Below, piece by piece: positions 49,226 to 61,157 of a DNA stretch of 64,000 nucleotides; the stretch's first letter is position 1; the number at the start of each line of letters is the position of its first letter. The translations under genes were made by a program, and so were the position numbers. A model generated the notes under the pieces. It saw only the letters and a list, made by a program, of their open reading frames with translations. It was not told the origin of the DNA and searched no databases. Where the stretch lies: the NCBI GenBank assembly GCA_023376005.1, contig CM042141.1, positions 91,193,107-91,257,106 of the forward strand, in the 5' to 3' direction. This stretch comes from Doryteuthis pealeii (taxonomy: Eukaryota; Mollusca; Cephalopoda; Myopsida; Loliginidae).

Positions 49226-49553
49226 TACAAGGTGTGTCAATTCTCTGCCACCAGAAATTTAATATTTCTCTCACATGCACATATATAAGGTGTGTCAAAA
49301 AAAGTATCAAGATTTTTTTGGTACTTTTTGACACCTTGTATTCTGGGGAAAAAAAAAAAAGTTCCATTCATTCTTCATTTCTATCTTGGTAAATACAGCT
49401 TTAAACTTTGTAATTTTTTTTTTTTGACACCTTGTATTCTGAAAAAAAAAAAATTAATGAATGGAACATTATTTTTCTTTCTGAATACAAGGTGTGTCAA
49501 AAAGTAAAAAAATCTGGATACTTTTTTGACACCTTTAATATGTGCATGTGGCA
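49226..49553. mobile_element. Nested mariner-type MITEs (B copy of 19094-19420)
   Basis: The same four ends and hairpins with ggtgtgtcaaaaagta. Confidence 0.75.
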
Positions 49554-50264
49554 GAAAATTGCAAACCATGCAAAATTTACATAAAAACATCCATCCTTGA
49601 AAGGTTTTGCTAAGTGCTTTGTAGGATTACACTGCAATCCTCTCTTCTACAGCCTCTTTTTCTCCCTTCCTCCCTCTCTCTTCCACATACTCTTTTTCTC
49701 TCTTTTGCACTGCCTCTTTTTCTCATCCCCTCTCTTCCACTGCCTTTTTATTTCTTTATTTCTCTCTCTCCCTCTCTTCATTTTCTTGCTCTCCCCACCC
49801 CCTGCCTTTTATCCTTTCTTCCACAGATTCCTTGTTTACTCTCTCCCTCACTCACTCTCCACCCTATCATACCTCAGTTGTTGCTTTCCCCCCCAAACAT
49901 TTCATTATCACTTCTTCTTCTAAGTACAAATATTATTCTAAAAGGCAACTCAACTTGTTAATTAGCTGTCTAAACTCTTATGCAAGTCAACAATCAAACT
50001 TAATTCAATTATGACACAGAAAATCTAATAAACACAACGCTTCACTTCTGTCCAAAAAAATCTTAAGAGAAACCCAAAGATTTGCTTTCACTTACATTTT
50101 ACACCATCTTCTGAAAAAAAAAGGTTTTATAAGAACATTCAAAATTCTTTTCAAACCATCAATGCAATTAGAAAATTGCTGGCAGGACTGACCCGAGACT
50201 AAAACCTCAAGTTGGAAAATTCTGTACTGACATCACTACAGATATGCACAACCTACATCTATGG

Positions 50265-50555
50265 GAGAGTCTCCGTGGTGTAGTGGCTAACATACTGGAT
50301 TGCAACAGATAGATTCATGCCTTCCCTAAAAGGAGATCTTGTGGCTTGAGGCTTATGTGTTGGACTGCGACATCAATGTAAGTGAGTTCAAACTCCAGTT
50401 GCAGTATTATGTTCACTTTCGGACAAATACCCTTGGGAAAGGTATGAACTTACTCATCCTGTCAGCTATGTGTTAAATAGTACAACTACTGTCCTCCTGC
50501 AAGGATGGCTTTGGCATTAAATAACCCATAAAGATTGATATGCGATCAAACAAAG
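50265..50555 (+). mobile_element. tRNA-derived SINE with dimeric head (B copy of 20175-20463)
   Basis: tccgtggtgtagtggctaac then tgtggcttgaggcttatgtg, and the ggcattaaataacccataaa tail. It lacks three bases of the aaggaggagatc stretch found in A. Confidence 0.72.
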
Positions 50556-50623
50556 AAACCATACAAAACTTTTATCTATTTACAGATGAAACTACCAAGT
50601 ATCTTAATCTTTAAAAATTCTGG

Positions 50624-50670
<47 letters not shown>

Positions 50671-51389
50671 CGAAAGAGAGAGACGGGGAGAGAGAGAGAG
50701 ATATGAAAGTAATAGAAAGGTGTAATTTGTTTCTGAATATGTTCAACTGTTTTTCAATGATTAAAATTTCTAAGTATCTGATAATATATATATATATATG
50801 CACAGTTTTACTATCACACCAGCTGTTTATCACCAATACGTGGCAAAAACATTCACGGATGACTGACAATAAGACAGAGCATAAAGGGTATTGAATACCA
50901 TTTTTTTTTCTTAAAAGTGATAGCAGTGAATTCAGTTGGCTTTAATTGGTAGATTAAATTGTCAACAGATTTGGCAACTGTTGGTATCAGCTGAACAGTG
51001 ATGGAGTCTATCCCCTTTTCACTTGCGATAGACCAGGGAGCTTTGAACTTACAATTAAGTTGCAGTCCATCATGTTAGCCACTGTGACACAGTGTCTCCC
51101 CGCAGGAGAAATAGTTAACATTTAACAATTTGTTTTAATATTCACACTGGCATCTTTTTCATAGAAAGAAATAATCAGCAATAGACATTTTAATTAACAC
51201 CGGTTGGTTACTTCCATATTAAAAAAGAAAAAGAAAAAAAAAAGCAGCATAAAAACTTTAAAATATAAAGAATAAATGCAAAATAAAAAAAGAAAAATAA
51301 AGATCATAAAAAGCAAAATAAAAAATACACAAAAAAATAAAAAAATCATAAAATGCAAAATGAATGATATATATATAATATATATATAT

Positions 51390-51420
<31 letters not shown>

Positions 51421-51422
51421 AA

Positions 51423-51551
51423 CCTGTTTACCATGGGTAGAATGTGACAAGCTTGCAAGTATGGGCATTCAGCAAGGACGAACTCGCTATTAAATAGTAA
51501 TGTATCTCCAAGCCTAGTTTGCTAACCATTACACCATGATGGGGTGCCCAA

Positions 51552-51552
<1 letters not shown>
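51423..51552 (-). mobile_element. tRNA-derived SINE unit (B copy of 21448-21578)
   Basis: catcatggtgtaatggttag on the minus strand, with the same tail. Confidence 0.72.
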
Positions 51553-51627
<75 letters not shown>

Positions 51628-51839
51628 TTATGGTGTTACAACTCAGTTTAAAACAAACTTGGAAAACTTTGCAATTATCTAAACACTTTTGTAGGATTGG
51701 TTAATGTTATAGTGCCAAAAATGTTGCTTTGTTCAGAAGTTTAATTTGTTTATATTTACCCAACCCCTCAGCCATAAACAGGATGTGACACAATCAATTT
51801 TTAGGTAGAGTACAGCTGGTTTGAATTCAAAGTTTTCTT

Positions 51840-53040
51840 TCTAGACTGGTTACCTAAAGAACCCAGTCTGCCTTACAAAATCTACAGGTTTTTTTCCTTA
51901 CCACAGTTAAAAAAAAACCCAGTCTGCCCTATTATTTACCAATAGCTGGAGAGAGAACAGATGGATTCATGCCTTTCTTAAGAGTATTTGCGCAAGAGTG
52001 AAATGCAAATAGATTTGAACTTGGGATGCTGATTCCATTTCCCCTGACAATAACCATTACACAATCATGCCCCCAATTCCATTTGTTAATGGTGAGGAAC
52101 CAAATCTACAACTAAATTCATCCAAAAAGCATCAAGAAGCTACTGAATTGCTTGCAGATGGTTGAATTTTATGACATGTCAACTCTTGTTAGGTTATTTT
52201 GTGTCAAAGACATTTTGTTTTATTCATTCTTGATGGGCACTAAATTTTTTGTATAAATGAGACTAACAGGTACTACCACTCCACGTCAGAGTGGACCTGG
52301 GAGTAATGGTGATGAAGAGGTACCCCACAATACCCAGAGTTCCAAAATTGAAACTTCACCATTAGATTCAGTCTAATGCTGAATTGCTTAAATATGAGGA
52401 TTGTTCAATAAGTTCTAAGACTCAACAAGATATTTTATGACCACTTAGGCTTCTGTTTCCTCCATTTTGAGATTTGTTGCACATATCTCACTTTTGTATG
52501 GGACTCACCAGCTAGAGAAGGAGGGACAAGCTCATAAATGATGCTTTCCTGTGGGCACCTACACATGGGCACACTAGTGTGAATCAGCCAGCAACATCAA
52601 TCAGCTCTATGCAGATACTAGATGTAGTGTAGAGGACCTTCCAGGAGCAACAGCTGAAAGGGAAGGGTAGCAAAGAAGAGTCATGGAGATCCATGCTGTT
52701 GGCACAACCTGATGAGTTTCATAAAAAGTGGTTCTTCTTTCTTAGTGAGGCTTCAAATGTTTTGAAAGACCCAAATGTATGTGTGTGTGTGTGTTACATA
52801 GACACACACCAAACCCTCTGCATGAGAAGGATAAGTTTTCCTTCTAGACTGGTTGTTTAATGAAGGTCAAAGAGTCAAGTCTGCCTATTTACTCATATTA
52901 GGAAGGAGAATAGTTGGATGTATAACTTTCCCAAGGGTATTAACACTATGTGAAATGCAAGCAATCTTGTCTAGTATTTGAATTTGTGTTGCCAAGTCCA
53001 TTTCCTATGATGATAACCATCACACCAAGTGTCTACAGGA
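51840..53040 (-). mobile_element. Cluster of SINE copies (B copy of 21840-23060)
   Basis: Three units: 51840-52080, 52165-52400 and 52838-53040, in the same order as in A. Between them 52480-52640 matches the dispersed repeat also seen at 1865-1990. Confidence 0.65.
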
Positions 53041-53041
53041 C

Positions 53042-53082
<41 letters not shown>

Positions 53083-53768
53083 GTGCTATTTTTATAAATA
53101 GTGGTCAATATCATGGATAGAACATCTATAACTAGACAGTTTGAATAATTTCATAGGCAAGAAACTGTCAGTAACCAAGAGCTGTTGACCTCATGTCCAC
53201 ACTACCCTAACATATATATATTTAGTGCTCAAGGTGCTCATATTTTGGTGCACGTTGAACACCAAAACCATGGTAGAGAGAAAAACTTTTTCTACAACTG
53301 TTAATGCTCTATATTTTATGAAATACATTGAGCACTTTTTGGATTAACTACTAATGCTACTACAATGAAAACGTTGGAGTACTAGTTGAAGTTATATAAT
53401 ATATATATATATATATATAATACACACACACACACCGCTGAGAGGTACGCGTCCTGCGTCCCGACGCACACAAATCTAAAAAGGACACAGTAAAATTATA
53501 TCCATGCATCCCAGTGTCTTTCTTTTTTCTTCCCTCACCATTTCAAGCTAACTGTAAATACATTTCAATATTTTCTTAGAAATGAATTACACAGGATAGG
53601 TTACAAGGTAGGAGTTAGGTGGATTTAGTTGTTTCCCCAGATCATAAATAAAAACCCTACAATCTATTAAGAAACATTAGTTTGACCCATAAATTTTTCC
53701 CGCGGACTCATTCAAAGCAAATATGTCGTCCCTGGATGCACTAAATCAAAAAGCTATCAGCATCACTA

Positions 53769-53812
<44 letters not shown>

Positions 53813-53871
53813 CAATAGAAGACAATTTGATGACCATTTTTTTTTCATTCTGAAATCCAATGTGTATTTAC

Positions 53872-53984
53872 CTGCTATAATTCTTCTTGACAGTTCCATA
53901 ACCAGCTGCATGAATTCCTAAATTCTTTGTTTCATGAGATTGTATTGATTGGTTATCAGGATGGTGATTATTGTTTGTGACATT
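53872..53984 (-). CDS. SNX9/SNX18/SNX33-like: Sorting nexin (SNX9/18/33 family), linker exon ending GYGTVKKNYS (haplotype B copy)
   Basis: A 113-nt exon with acceptor cag at 53987-53985 and donor gtaaat at 53871-53866. It opens in phase 0 and ends with two bases (AG) that complete an Arg codon with the exon at 3906-3996. The peptide is hydrophilic and Asn/His-rich at first (NVTNNNHHPDN) and ends AAGYGTVKKNYS, which leads into the RFSxF motif of the family. It lies 1.5 kb downstream, in gene direction, of the acidic exon. This copy is intact and belongs to the block continuous with the SH3 exon, so it is taken as the reference. Four more copies exist at 23.9, 31.9, 36.2 and 42.5 kb. Confidence 0.9.
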
Positions 53985-53995
53985 CTGAAAATAAA

Positions 53996-54295
53996 GAGTG
54001 TACAGTTTAGTTTCAATCTTATTTTCATTAGCCCCACCCCTTCAGGGAGAGAGTGTACAGTTTAGTCTCAATCTTATTTTCATAGCCCCCACCCCTTCAG
54101 GGAGAGAGTGTACAGTTTAGTTTCAATCTTATTTTCATTAGCCCCACCCCCTTCAGGGAGAGAGTGTACAGTTTAGTCAATCTTATTTTCATTAGCCCCA
54201 CCCCCTTAGGGAGAGAGTGTACAGTTTAGTTTCAATCTTATTTTCATTAGCCCACCCCTTCAGGGAGAGAGTGTACAGTTAGTTTCAATCTTGAA
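53996..54295 (+). repeat. Minisatellite, 56-bp unit, about five copies (haplotype B)
   Basis: The same unit as 24003-24200 but with about one and a half to two extra copies, plus small deletions in ccccaccccc runs. It is adjacent to the SNX linker exon acceptor at 53985. Confidence 0.93.
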
Positions 54296-54539
54296 GGCAC
54301 CCGACCAGTAGGGAGACCATGTTAATTAATGTTAATGTCATGGAACAAAGAAAGATAACTTAGGTTATCTTTCTTTAAGAGAACTCTTCTCTTTTATGAA
54401 ACCACTTTCGCGTGCCCATGCGTTTTTCGTGTAAAGAGCGTTCTTAGCAACCAACTTTGAACGTTGAGAAGTGAAGTGAACAGACGTGTGAAATAAACAA
54501 CCGTAATACATTTATTGGCGTTTGTGTTTATTACCGTTG

Positions 54540-54850
54540 GTTGTCAACTGTCCCCTTGTAGCGAGTTTAACAGACCATGCCTATGCTTTGAAGACATCAT
54601 GAAGACATGCCACCTCAACACTAACACATGGGAGGTTGGTGCAGAAAACCGAGCGGCTTGGCACCTCAGACAAGGGACTAAAAGGAGTGAAAAAGAGAGG
54701 AAAGAAGCCGCTACAGAAAAGAGAGCCAGAAGGAAGGAGAGACAACAGCAACTTCAGCAAGCATCACTGTTTGTTTGCAGTCACTGCAACAGATTGTCAT
54801 TCAAAAATTGGCCTGTTCAGCCACTCGCGCAGATGCAGCTTTAAAAAAAC
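54540..54850 (+). pseudogene. Non-LTR retrotransposon C-terminal fragment (B copy)
   Basis: LCFEDIMKTCHLNTNTWEVG, ENRAAWHLRQG and KERKEAATEKRARRKERQ are in one frame here, confirming the reading of the A copy. The zinc-finger part is frameshifted at CSHC. Confidence 0.75.
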
Positions 54851-55486
54851 GGACACTACACCATCATCTACTATCATTAGCCCCACACCCTTTGGGTAAT
54901 TTGCTTCATAGTATATTTGTAAAATAATGAGATGTGGAAATTTTAGAATTTGGGACGACATGTGAAAGTCTGACCTGTTGGTTTCTGATTGGTTGAGGAG
55001 TGTCAAGAGTGAAAGGAAGAGTGAAAAATTGGGGAGTTTTGCCCAAGTTTTTGGAGGAGGTGGATTTCAGAGTCTGGGCTGAGTGTTTGAAGAGGACAGA
55101 CACAAGATGAGTGTCCTCCAAGGCATTTTTGCTTGGGTTTAAAATAAAATATATGAGCTCTGAGAAAAACAACATCTTATATTAGTTATTAAGAACTGCC
55201 AACGGATGCAAGTACATCCCAAATAATTTCCAGATTCAAAGAACAGAGAAAATGCCAGCCCAACAACAGATCCAGAACACCAGCAACTCCATTCCAGAAT
55301 AGCATGGATCTGGATCTAGTACCCTACTAGATCCAGATCCATAGATAAGTAAAACAGTATAAGATAAGTATTGAAACTAAATACTCCTTCAATTAGACAC
55401 CAAGTCACATATCAAAATTTAATGACTTTTGCAATCTACACACATTTAATTGATCTCGCAACATTAACCAAAATAATTATTTTTAC

Positions 55487-55717
55487 CTGTGCCGTTCCAC
55501 AGCTTGATGCATCATCATCATCATATTCATCCCAGTCATCATCATCATCATCCCAATCATCAAAACTTGACTGTTTTGGAGGTGCTGAGGATTGGATGGG
55601 CTGGCTGATACTGGTTCGTTTGGTCTCAATAAAGTTATATCCATAATGTTCATCTTGAACCTGGGAAGGCGCTGGTGGTGGTGGAGGAGGGAAAGAAGGC
55701 TCTGGGAGGGAAACAAT
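55487..55717 (-). CDS. SNX9/SNX18/SNX33-like: Sorting nexin (SNX9/18/33 family), proline-rich and acidic linker exon (haplotype B copy)
   Basis: A 231-nt, 77-codon exon in phase 0 at both ends, with acceptor tag at 55720-55718 after a TTGTTTTGTTTTG tract and donor gtaaaa at 55486-55481. It begins IVSLPEPSFPPPPPAPSQ, which continues an SH3 domain ending YVE, then has a middle with HYGYNFIE, and ends with an acidic stretch with spaced Trp (DDWDDDDDDWDEYDDDD) and ASSCGTAQ. SNX9 and SNX18 carry the same kind of DDxWDDDWDD segment between SH3 and PX. In that family this low-complexity linker binds AP-2, clathrin and Arp2/3, so the same role is likely here. The GAT run is prone to length change but is in frame in this copy. 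Confidence 0.92.
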
Positions 55718-55997
55718 CTACAAAACAAAACAAATAGATTAAAAAAACAACAGCAAAACCAAGAGAAAAAAAAACCAACAAACAAAAAGAACAGATACAT
55801 ATACATGACATTATAATGCAGCTTTTATATTGCAGCTAAGTTGCAACCAGGTATTATCCTCTCATCTTATTTTTAATTAAAAAAGGCTTTTTATTCACAA
55901 AAGAAATGCCACTGGACTATAAACGGCACTTTTCAAATAGATACAATCCATAGGCAACAAAATTAATTTCTTTGGTTCTTCTTTCATCTAACCATTT

Positions 55998-56236
55998 CTT
56001 CCAGGAGAGGGACACGGGGGTCAAGCCAGGAGAGGGACACGGGTCGGTCAAGCCAGGAGAGGGACCGGGTCGGTCAAGCCAGGCGAGGGGCACGGGTCGG
56101 TCAGCCAGGCGAGGGGCACGGGTCGGTCAAGCCAGGCGAGGGGCACGGGTCGGTCAAGCCAGGCGAGGGGCACGGTCGGTCAAGCCAGGGAGGGGCACGG
56201 AGTCAGTCAGGAGAGGGGCACGGATCGGTCAAGTCA
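55998..56236 (+). repeat. Minisatellite, 27-bp unit, about nine copies (haplotype B)
   Basis: Units alternate between GAGAGGGACACGGG and GCGAGGGGCACGGG, whereas haplotype A has mostly the first form. The array has both gained units and changed composition. Confidence 0.92.
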
Positions 56237-57034
56237 TTGATCAGCCATTTTTTCTTTTCTTAAACAATTGTTATCCACTGTCAATCTGCTAAACCAGTGG
56301 CAGGTGATTTTGAATTCAAATGTCATTCCCATAGACTGGTTTATTATTAAAGCTAGAGAACCCAATGTGCTTTACTTTAAGGGAAGAAGAAATGGTGTTG
56401 AGTTTCCAGTTCTGAAGTGTATGGAGAACCCCTTCATTACCATTACTCTCAGGTCAAATCTTTAGTGGTAGTACCTGTAGGGTCACTTTCCATAGGTAAA
56501 ATAGATCAGTTTAAAAATTATTAGTATTGGATAGAAATGCCTTAAACCATACAACTGTACTAACAAATGATTATTACTAAATAGTAATAGTTACTTGAAA
56601 CCATGTAAATGTGTATAAATTATTAGTCTTAATAGGAATACTTCATATAACTGTGTACCAATATGATTATAGATAAAAAATGTGTATTGAAATATTGGAA
56701 ATATAAAATCATATAGTAATATGATTACAATAAAAAATTTAAAAATGAATCATTTTGGTATTAAATAACCCATAATGTTGATATGCCATTAACCAAACCA
56801 AACAATCTACTGGAGTAAAATGTTCTGTTTGGTGAGTTCAAAGGGATCTTTAAATTTCAATTTAAACTTTTAATTCACCCTGGTCATTTAGAAAAGCAGA
56901 AAAATAGAAGAATCCCCCCCCCCCGTTAGAGTTTCCTGGTGGGATTTTTAAATGGTTCTAAGTTTTTCTTCTTCTAGGCGAAAAACAACCAATCTACTTA
57001 ATATCTAGCTTAACATCCTATTAAATGGCCAAAG

Positions 57035-57590
57035 CTGGTTGGTTATTTTGTTTAATGGCATATCAACCCTTGTGAGCTATCTAATGCCAATTTTTTTTTT
57101 AAATATATGATTTGTAAACAAATAGTTTGTTGGTAAATATTTCTATTTAGTTTTGTAAATTGGTAGGAATAATTTTTCAATAACTTCAGGTGCATTAGAA
57201 GAAATAACTTTACGTGCATTAAATAAACTGGTAGATGACCCTCAGCCACTGCCTTTTAGTACCTATATGATAAAAAGGGTTGGGTGTTTTCCATAAGAGC
57301 AATTTGAAGAATACAATCGGGACAATCAGATAGGTGCTAGGGCTTGACATGATTAGGATGGGGCCCCTCCGATTGCACATCAAGCCCAAGTAAGGGCCTA
57401 AGTGGTGGGTTACGTGTCACAGGAACACTTAGTACCAGTCTCATAGACCGCTCAGCTACTACAATCCTGTCCTCAGGCATTACAGGTCTCCACTCGCAGC
57501 CAACAGATAGCACCATTGGGGAGGGGGGTCTTACTACTCTGCAGAGGCGCAGTTGGTGTGTTCTACCACCTCAGCCAACAGGGCAGACTT
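57035..57590 (-). mobile_element. Composite tRNA-derived SINE (B copy of 26870-27432)
   Basis: Head GCCCTGTTGGCTGAGGTGGT on the minus strand; tail near atggcatatcaacccttgtg. Confidence 0.75.
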
Positions 57591-58295
57591 ATTTTCTTTT
57601 AGTAAAAATATAATTATTTTATTAATGCAAGTTAGATTTAAAAATATTCTTGTGATTATTGTCATTTGTAATTCAAAATGGACTAATTTTTATTGTACAT
57701 CCGATAACAAAGTAAAGACATCCCATCATGGTATAATGGTTAGCAAGCTAGTCTCACAGATCCATTACTACTGAATGTCCCCCTAAGCAAGAGGTAGTGG
57801 TATGATAAACATAAAAGCCACACTGACCTGTCAAAAAAGCCCCACCCCCAAACCCTATCAACTATCAATTATTCAGCAGAAGGAAGCCACAATGAGTAAC
57901 TATAGCAATAATAATAAAAAACATTGGTTAATTTGGTGGCAATATAAACCCAATCATTAATGGATCGGTATAATAAGATAATGTGTTTCGTTACAGGAAG
58001 AGTAAAGAGATTTTTCTACTTTTTATTTCAGATAATAATTGGTACTACTGGAAAGAGTCAGTGGATATAACAGGGTTTTCTTAAAATATAGGAAAGATTC
58101 CGGCAACTAAAGGATATTTTTAACATGGATTAAAAATGCAGAGAACTAACTTTTCTATGGATATTGTTGTGAATTGGTGATGAAAGGATGCCTGTTAAAC
58201 ATTTTTTATGAAAACAAAATGTCACTTACAGGGAGGTTTGAAAGTCTTGCCACCCCAACATATTGCTTTAACTTTTCTTTTTTCTTTTAATATAA

Positions 58296-58615
58296 TGCAG
58301 TGATGCTGATAGACTTTTAATTTAGTGTGTCTTGGGACACACATATTTGCTTTGAATGAGCCCCCGGGAAATTTGATGGGCCCTAAAAGTTTCTTAATCA
58401 ATTTATGATCTGGGAAAACAACTAAATCCACCTAACTCCTACTTTGTAATCTATCCTGTGTAATTCATTTCTAAAACTAATTCTAAAACTATTGAAATGC
58501 ATTTACAGTTAGCTTGAAATGGTGAAGGAAGAAAAAAGAAAAACACTCGGATGCATGGATATGATTTTAAATGCATCCTTTTAGATCTTTGTGAATCAGG
58601 GATGCAGGACGCGTA
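58296..58615 (-). repeat. Dispersed repeat, inverted relative to 23448-23780
   Basis: Includes gatgctgatagacttttaat, ttagcttgaaatggtgaagg and gcaggacgcgtacct. Divergence from the 23448 copy is clear, so this is an independent old insertion and not part of the block duplication. Confidence 0.75.
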
Positions 58616-58689
58616 CCTATCAACATCTGATAATGTATGAATTATTTTCTAAAATTTCAGGTGGTATCATGTAATTATTTTACCTCTAT

Positions 58690-58880
58690 AAAAAAGAAGT
58701 CAATCCTTGTTTGATTATTTCATGCCAAAGACATCCTGTTCCATTCATTCCTGTTAGCTATTCAAATTTTTTTTTTTTCAAACTCAATTTAAAAAAAAAA
58801 CATTTTAATATTCATTTTTTGATCTATTCAACCCATAGATGGGACCCTAACAGGTACTACCACTCCTTGAACACTGGGGA
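58690..58880 (-). mobile_element. Fragment of SINE with conserved 3' domain
   Basis: cctataaaaaag-flanked ttcatgccaaagacatcctg and gatgggaccctaacaggtac. The tRNA head is missing. Confidence 0.55.
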
Positions 58881-60840
58881 CAAAGCTATAACCTCCGCAA
58901 AACATGCCCCTTGTTGATCGGCATGAAGGGGAAGGAGGCTTGACATGGCTTTGAGGTCGCCTGGTAGATATAGTTTCTTTGCATTGAACTGTGCAACATA
59001 AAGCCTTTCACACTCCCCAAAAAACAATTTACACATTTATCAATGATTCTATTGCAAAAAAATAAATAAAATAAAATATTTTCTTCAGGAAGTGCAAATG
59101 AAAAACCTATCTACTTATAAATTACAAATATGAATACTAGAATTGTCATAGGTTTTATTAGTTAATTTAATATAGCAGATAAGGCCTGACTTAATTAGCC
59201 AATCCTTAGGAACTAGGTAAGAGACATGAACAGAGAGAGAGAGAGGAGAGAGAGGAGTAGAAATTGATGCATATTCAATTCTATACTATCTTACTATCCA
59301 CACCCAGATGCTGCAACAACAAATTGTTGATGACCTTTAACTAACTTCCACAAAGTTAATCTGTGTTGAAAAACCATTTATATCATTGCACTCAGCTGTG
59401 TCAAATGCAGTTGATCTACTGTCTACATTTTGCCTTTAATCTCAAAAGATGACAAACGACCAATTTAGAAGCAATATATATTTCACATTCATTCTATTTC
59501 CACCAATCCTTCAACTTATTTTTTAACAGATTTCATAGCCAAGGAGATAAACTGATTCCTTAAATGTGTGTGTGTGTATATATAAAGGAGTCACGTCGGT
59601 TTTCTTATGTATGTGACAACTTATAACCCAGAAAAGAGAGGTCATTGAGAATTAAAATCGTGCATACACTTTAATATATTTATAAGGAAAAGTACAAAAT
59701 TATTTTTTTTCATTTTTTCTAATCAAATTATATAATTCAATAATTGAAAAAAAAAAAAAAATAATTGATTTGTGGATTCTTCTGTTTTTTCATATAAAAT
59801 CCCAACGGAATTTGAATTTTTGTCATAAGCGTTTCTTAGAATATGATGTATCAATTTTTAATCAGTTTAACTCAAACTAAAAAAAAAAAAGAAAAGAAAA
59901 AAAAATCTCACAGAATAAACTAATTTTCATTTGAATTAATACGCAAAATTTTCCACCAACAAATGACATGTTTAAATCTTAGTTTCTTTTTGTTACATTT
60001 TTAGGGGTAAAAAGAAATTGAATTAAACAAATACATTTTTTACTACTAACTCAACAAGCAATTAACAACTGAATTTAAGTTTTTGCCATTTTTTAGAAAA
60101 AATGTTTCAAACCACTCATGCGTTTGGGGCAACATTTTTTAAAAATATATTAAATGTAAAAAAATAAATAAAGATTACAGCAAGCAAATTCTTATTGATT
60201 TTTAAAAAATAATTCAAGGAATTTGCTAAATTATTACCCCCTTACTCCATCACTTACTCTAATCTTCCCCATTTCTCTCACTTCCTGGTGTTCCTAAGAT
60301 CCTTTTTAGTTTTGTCATGGATGGGGTACTTTAGCTAGTGTGTGTGTGTATATATATATAAGAAACAACCTATATCTAGAAATTGTTTGAAGAAAATTTT
60401 CTTATTAACATCTTAGGGTATTGTAGATATAGTCTCTGCCCAAAAAGATGTGTTGGCAGAGACTAATAAGATTTTGGTATCTAGTAATTTGGCAGAAACT
60501 AGTCTGCAGAAGTTCAAATAAAAATTTGTAAAAAAAATTAACAAAAATTACAAATGTATAAAAATTGGAACAGGGATCTACTGAGTAGCACAATAGAAAA
60601 AGTTGGCAACTTTCAATACTATCAAACATTCACAAGTGCAATTTTTCTTAAATTCAGAACTTTTCGACCCCCCCCCCAAAAAAAAAGATTACAGTTTCAT
60701 TACTTGGTGTTCTCTAACACATCATGTAATGAAATTTAAAAAAAACAACCAATAGGATAGTAGTGAATCTGCTAAGGAAGAAAAATTAACTTTTTGAAAA
60801 TTTGAAATATCTATTCACAATATTAAATCAGAACTCAATT
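58881..60840. other. SNX intron, AT-rich, no gene seen
   Basis: Short GA run (59232-59260), GT/TA runs (59565-59585, 60342-60360) and A/T homopolymers. Nothing coding was recognised. Confidence 0.6.
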
Positions 60841-60890
60841 TGTATTATTTGGATTTTTCAGACTATTGTCCTCATCTTTATTGTTATCTG

Positions 60891-60935
60891 TACAACGTTT
60901 TGGCTGATGTGCTCTCCAGCCTTCTTCAGGTATTT
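60891..60935 (-). ncRNA. Hammerhead-like motif (GAAA changed to AAAA)
   Basis: Minus strand: TAC, CTGAAGA (60929-60923), extra A, GGCTG stem II, CAGCC, AAAA, CGTT, GTA. Stem I pairs TAC with GTA. Confidence 0.45.
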
Positions 60936-61045
60936 CTTGTCGGACTCGGGAAGATAATGATAATAGTCTGAATAATCCAAATAATACTAATTATCAAGTC
61001 TCATCTAAAAAATTCAGAGATATTGTTCTCATCTTTATTATTATA

Positions 61046-61091
61046 TACACAACGTTTCGGCCAATGTGCCCACCAGCCTTCTTCAGGTGTT
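61046..61091 (-). ncRNA. Hammerhead-like motif, core intact apart from one extra A
   Basis: Minus strand: ACAC, CTGAAGA (61086-61080), extra A, GGCTGGT...ATTGGCC stem II, GAAA (61058-61055), CGTT, GTGT. Stem I pairs ACAC with GTGT. Compared with 60891-60935 the pairing T-A has become C-G, a compensating change. Confidence 0.5.
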
Positions 61092-61157
61092 TCTTCATGA
61101 ACTCCGGAACCTTGTTGTCGCAATCCATGAGGGTAGACTGTTCCCATTCCGTTAACC

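Larger units (their letters stand above)
44001..58215 (+). repeat. About 14-kb block, second direct copy (haplotype B)
   Basis: Corresponds to 13978-28055. It is noisy to about 46-47 kb, then clean. It continues without interruption into the single-copy sequence that holds the SNX SH3 exon, so this copy is in its proper place. Its minisatellites are longer (56-bp unit about 5 against 3.5; 27-bp unit about 9 against 6). Confidence 0.92.

Noticed and set aside
58211..58260. Possible extra minus-strand exon ending before a gtaagtga donor
   Set aside because: No acceptor with a pyrimidine tract upstream, and exon 63572-63646 joins 55487-55717 in frame without it.
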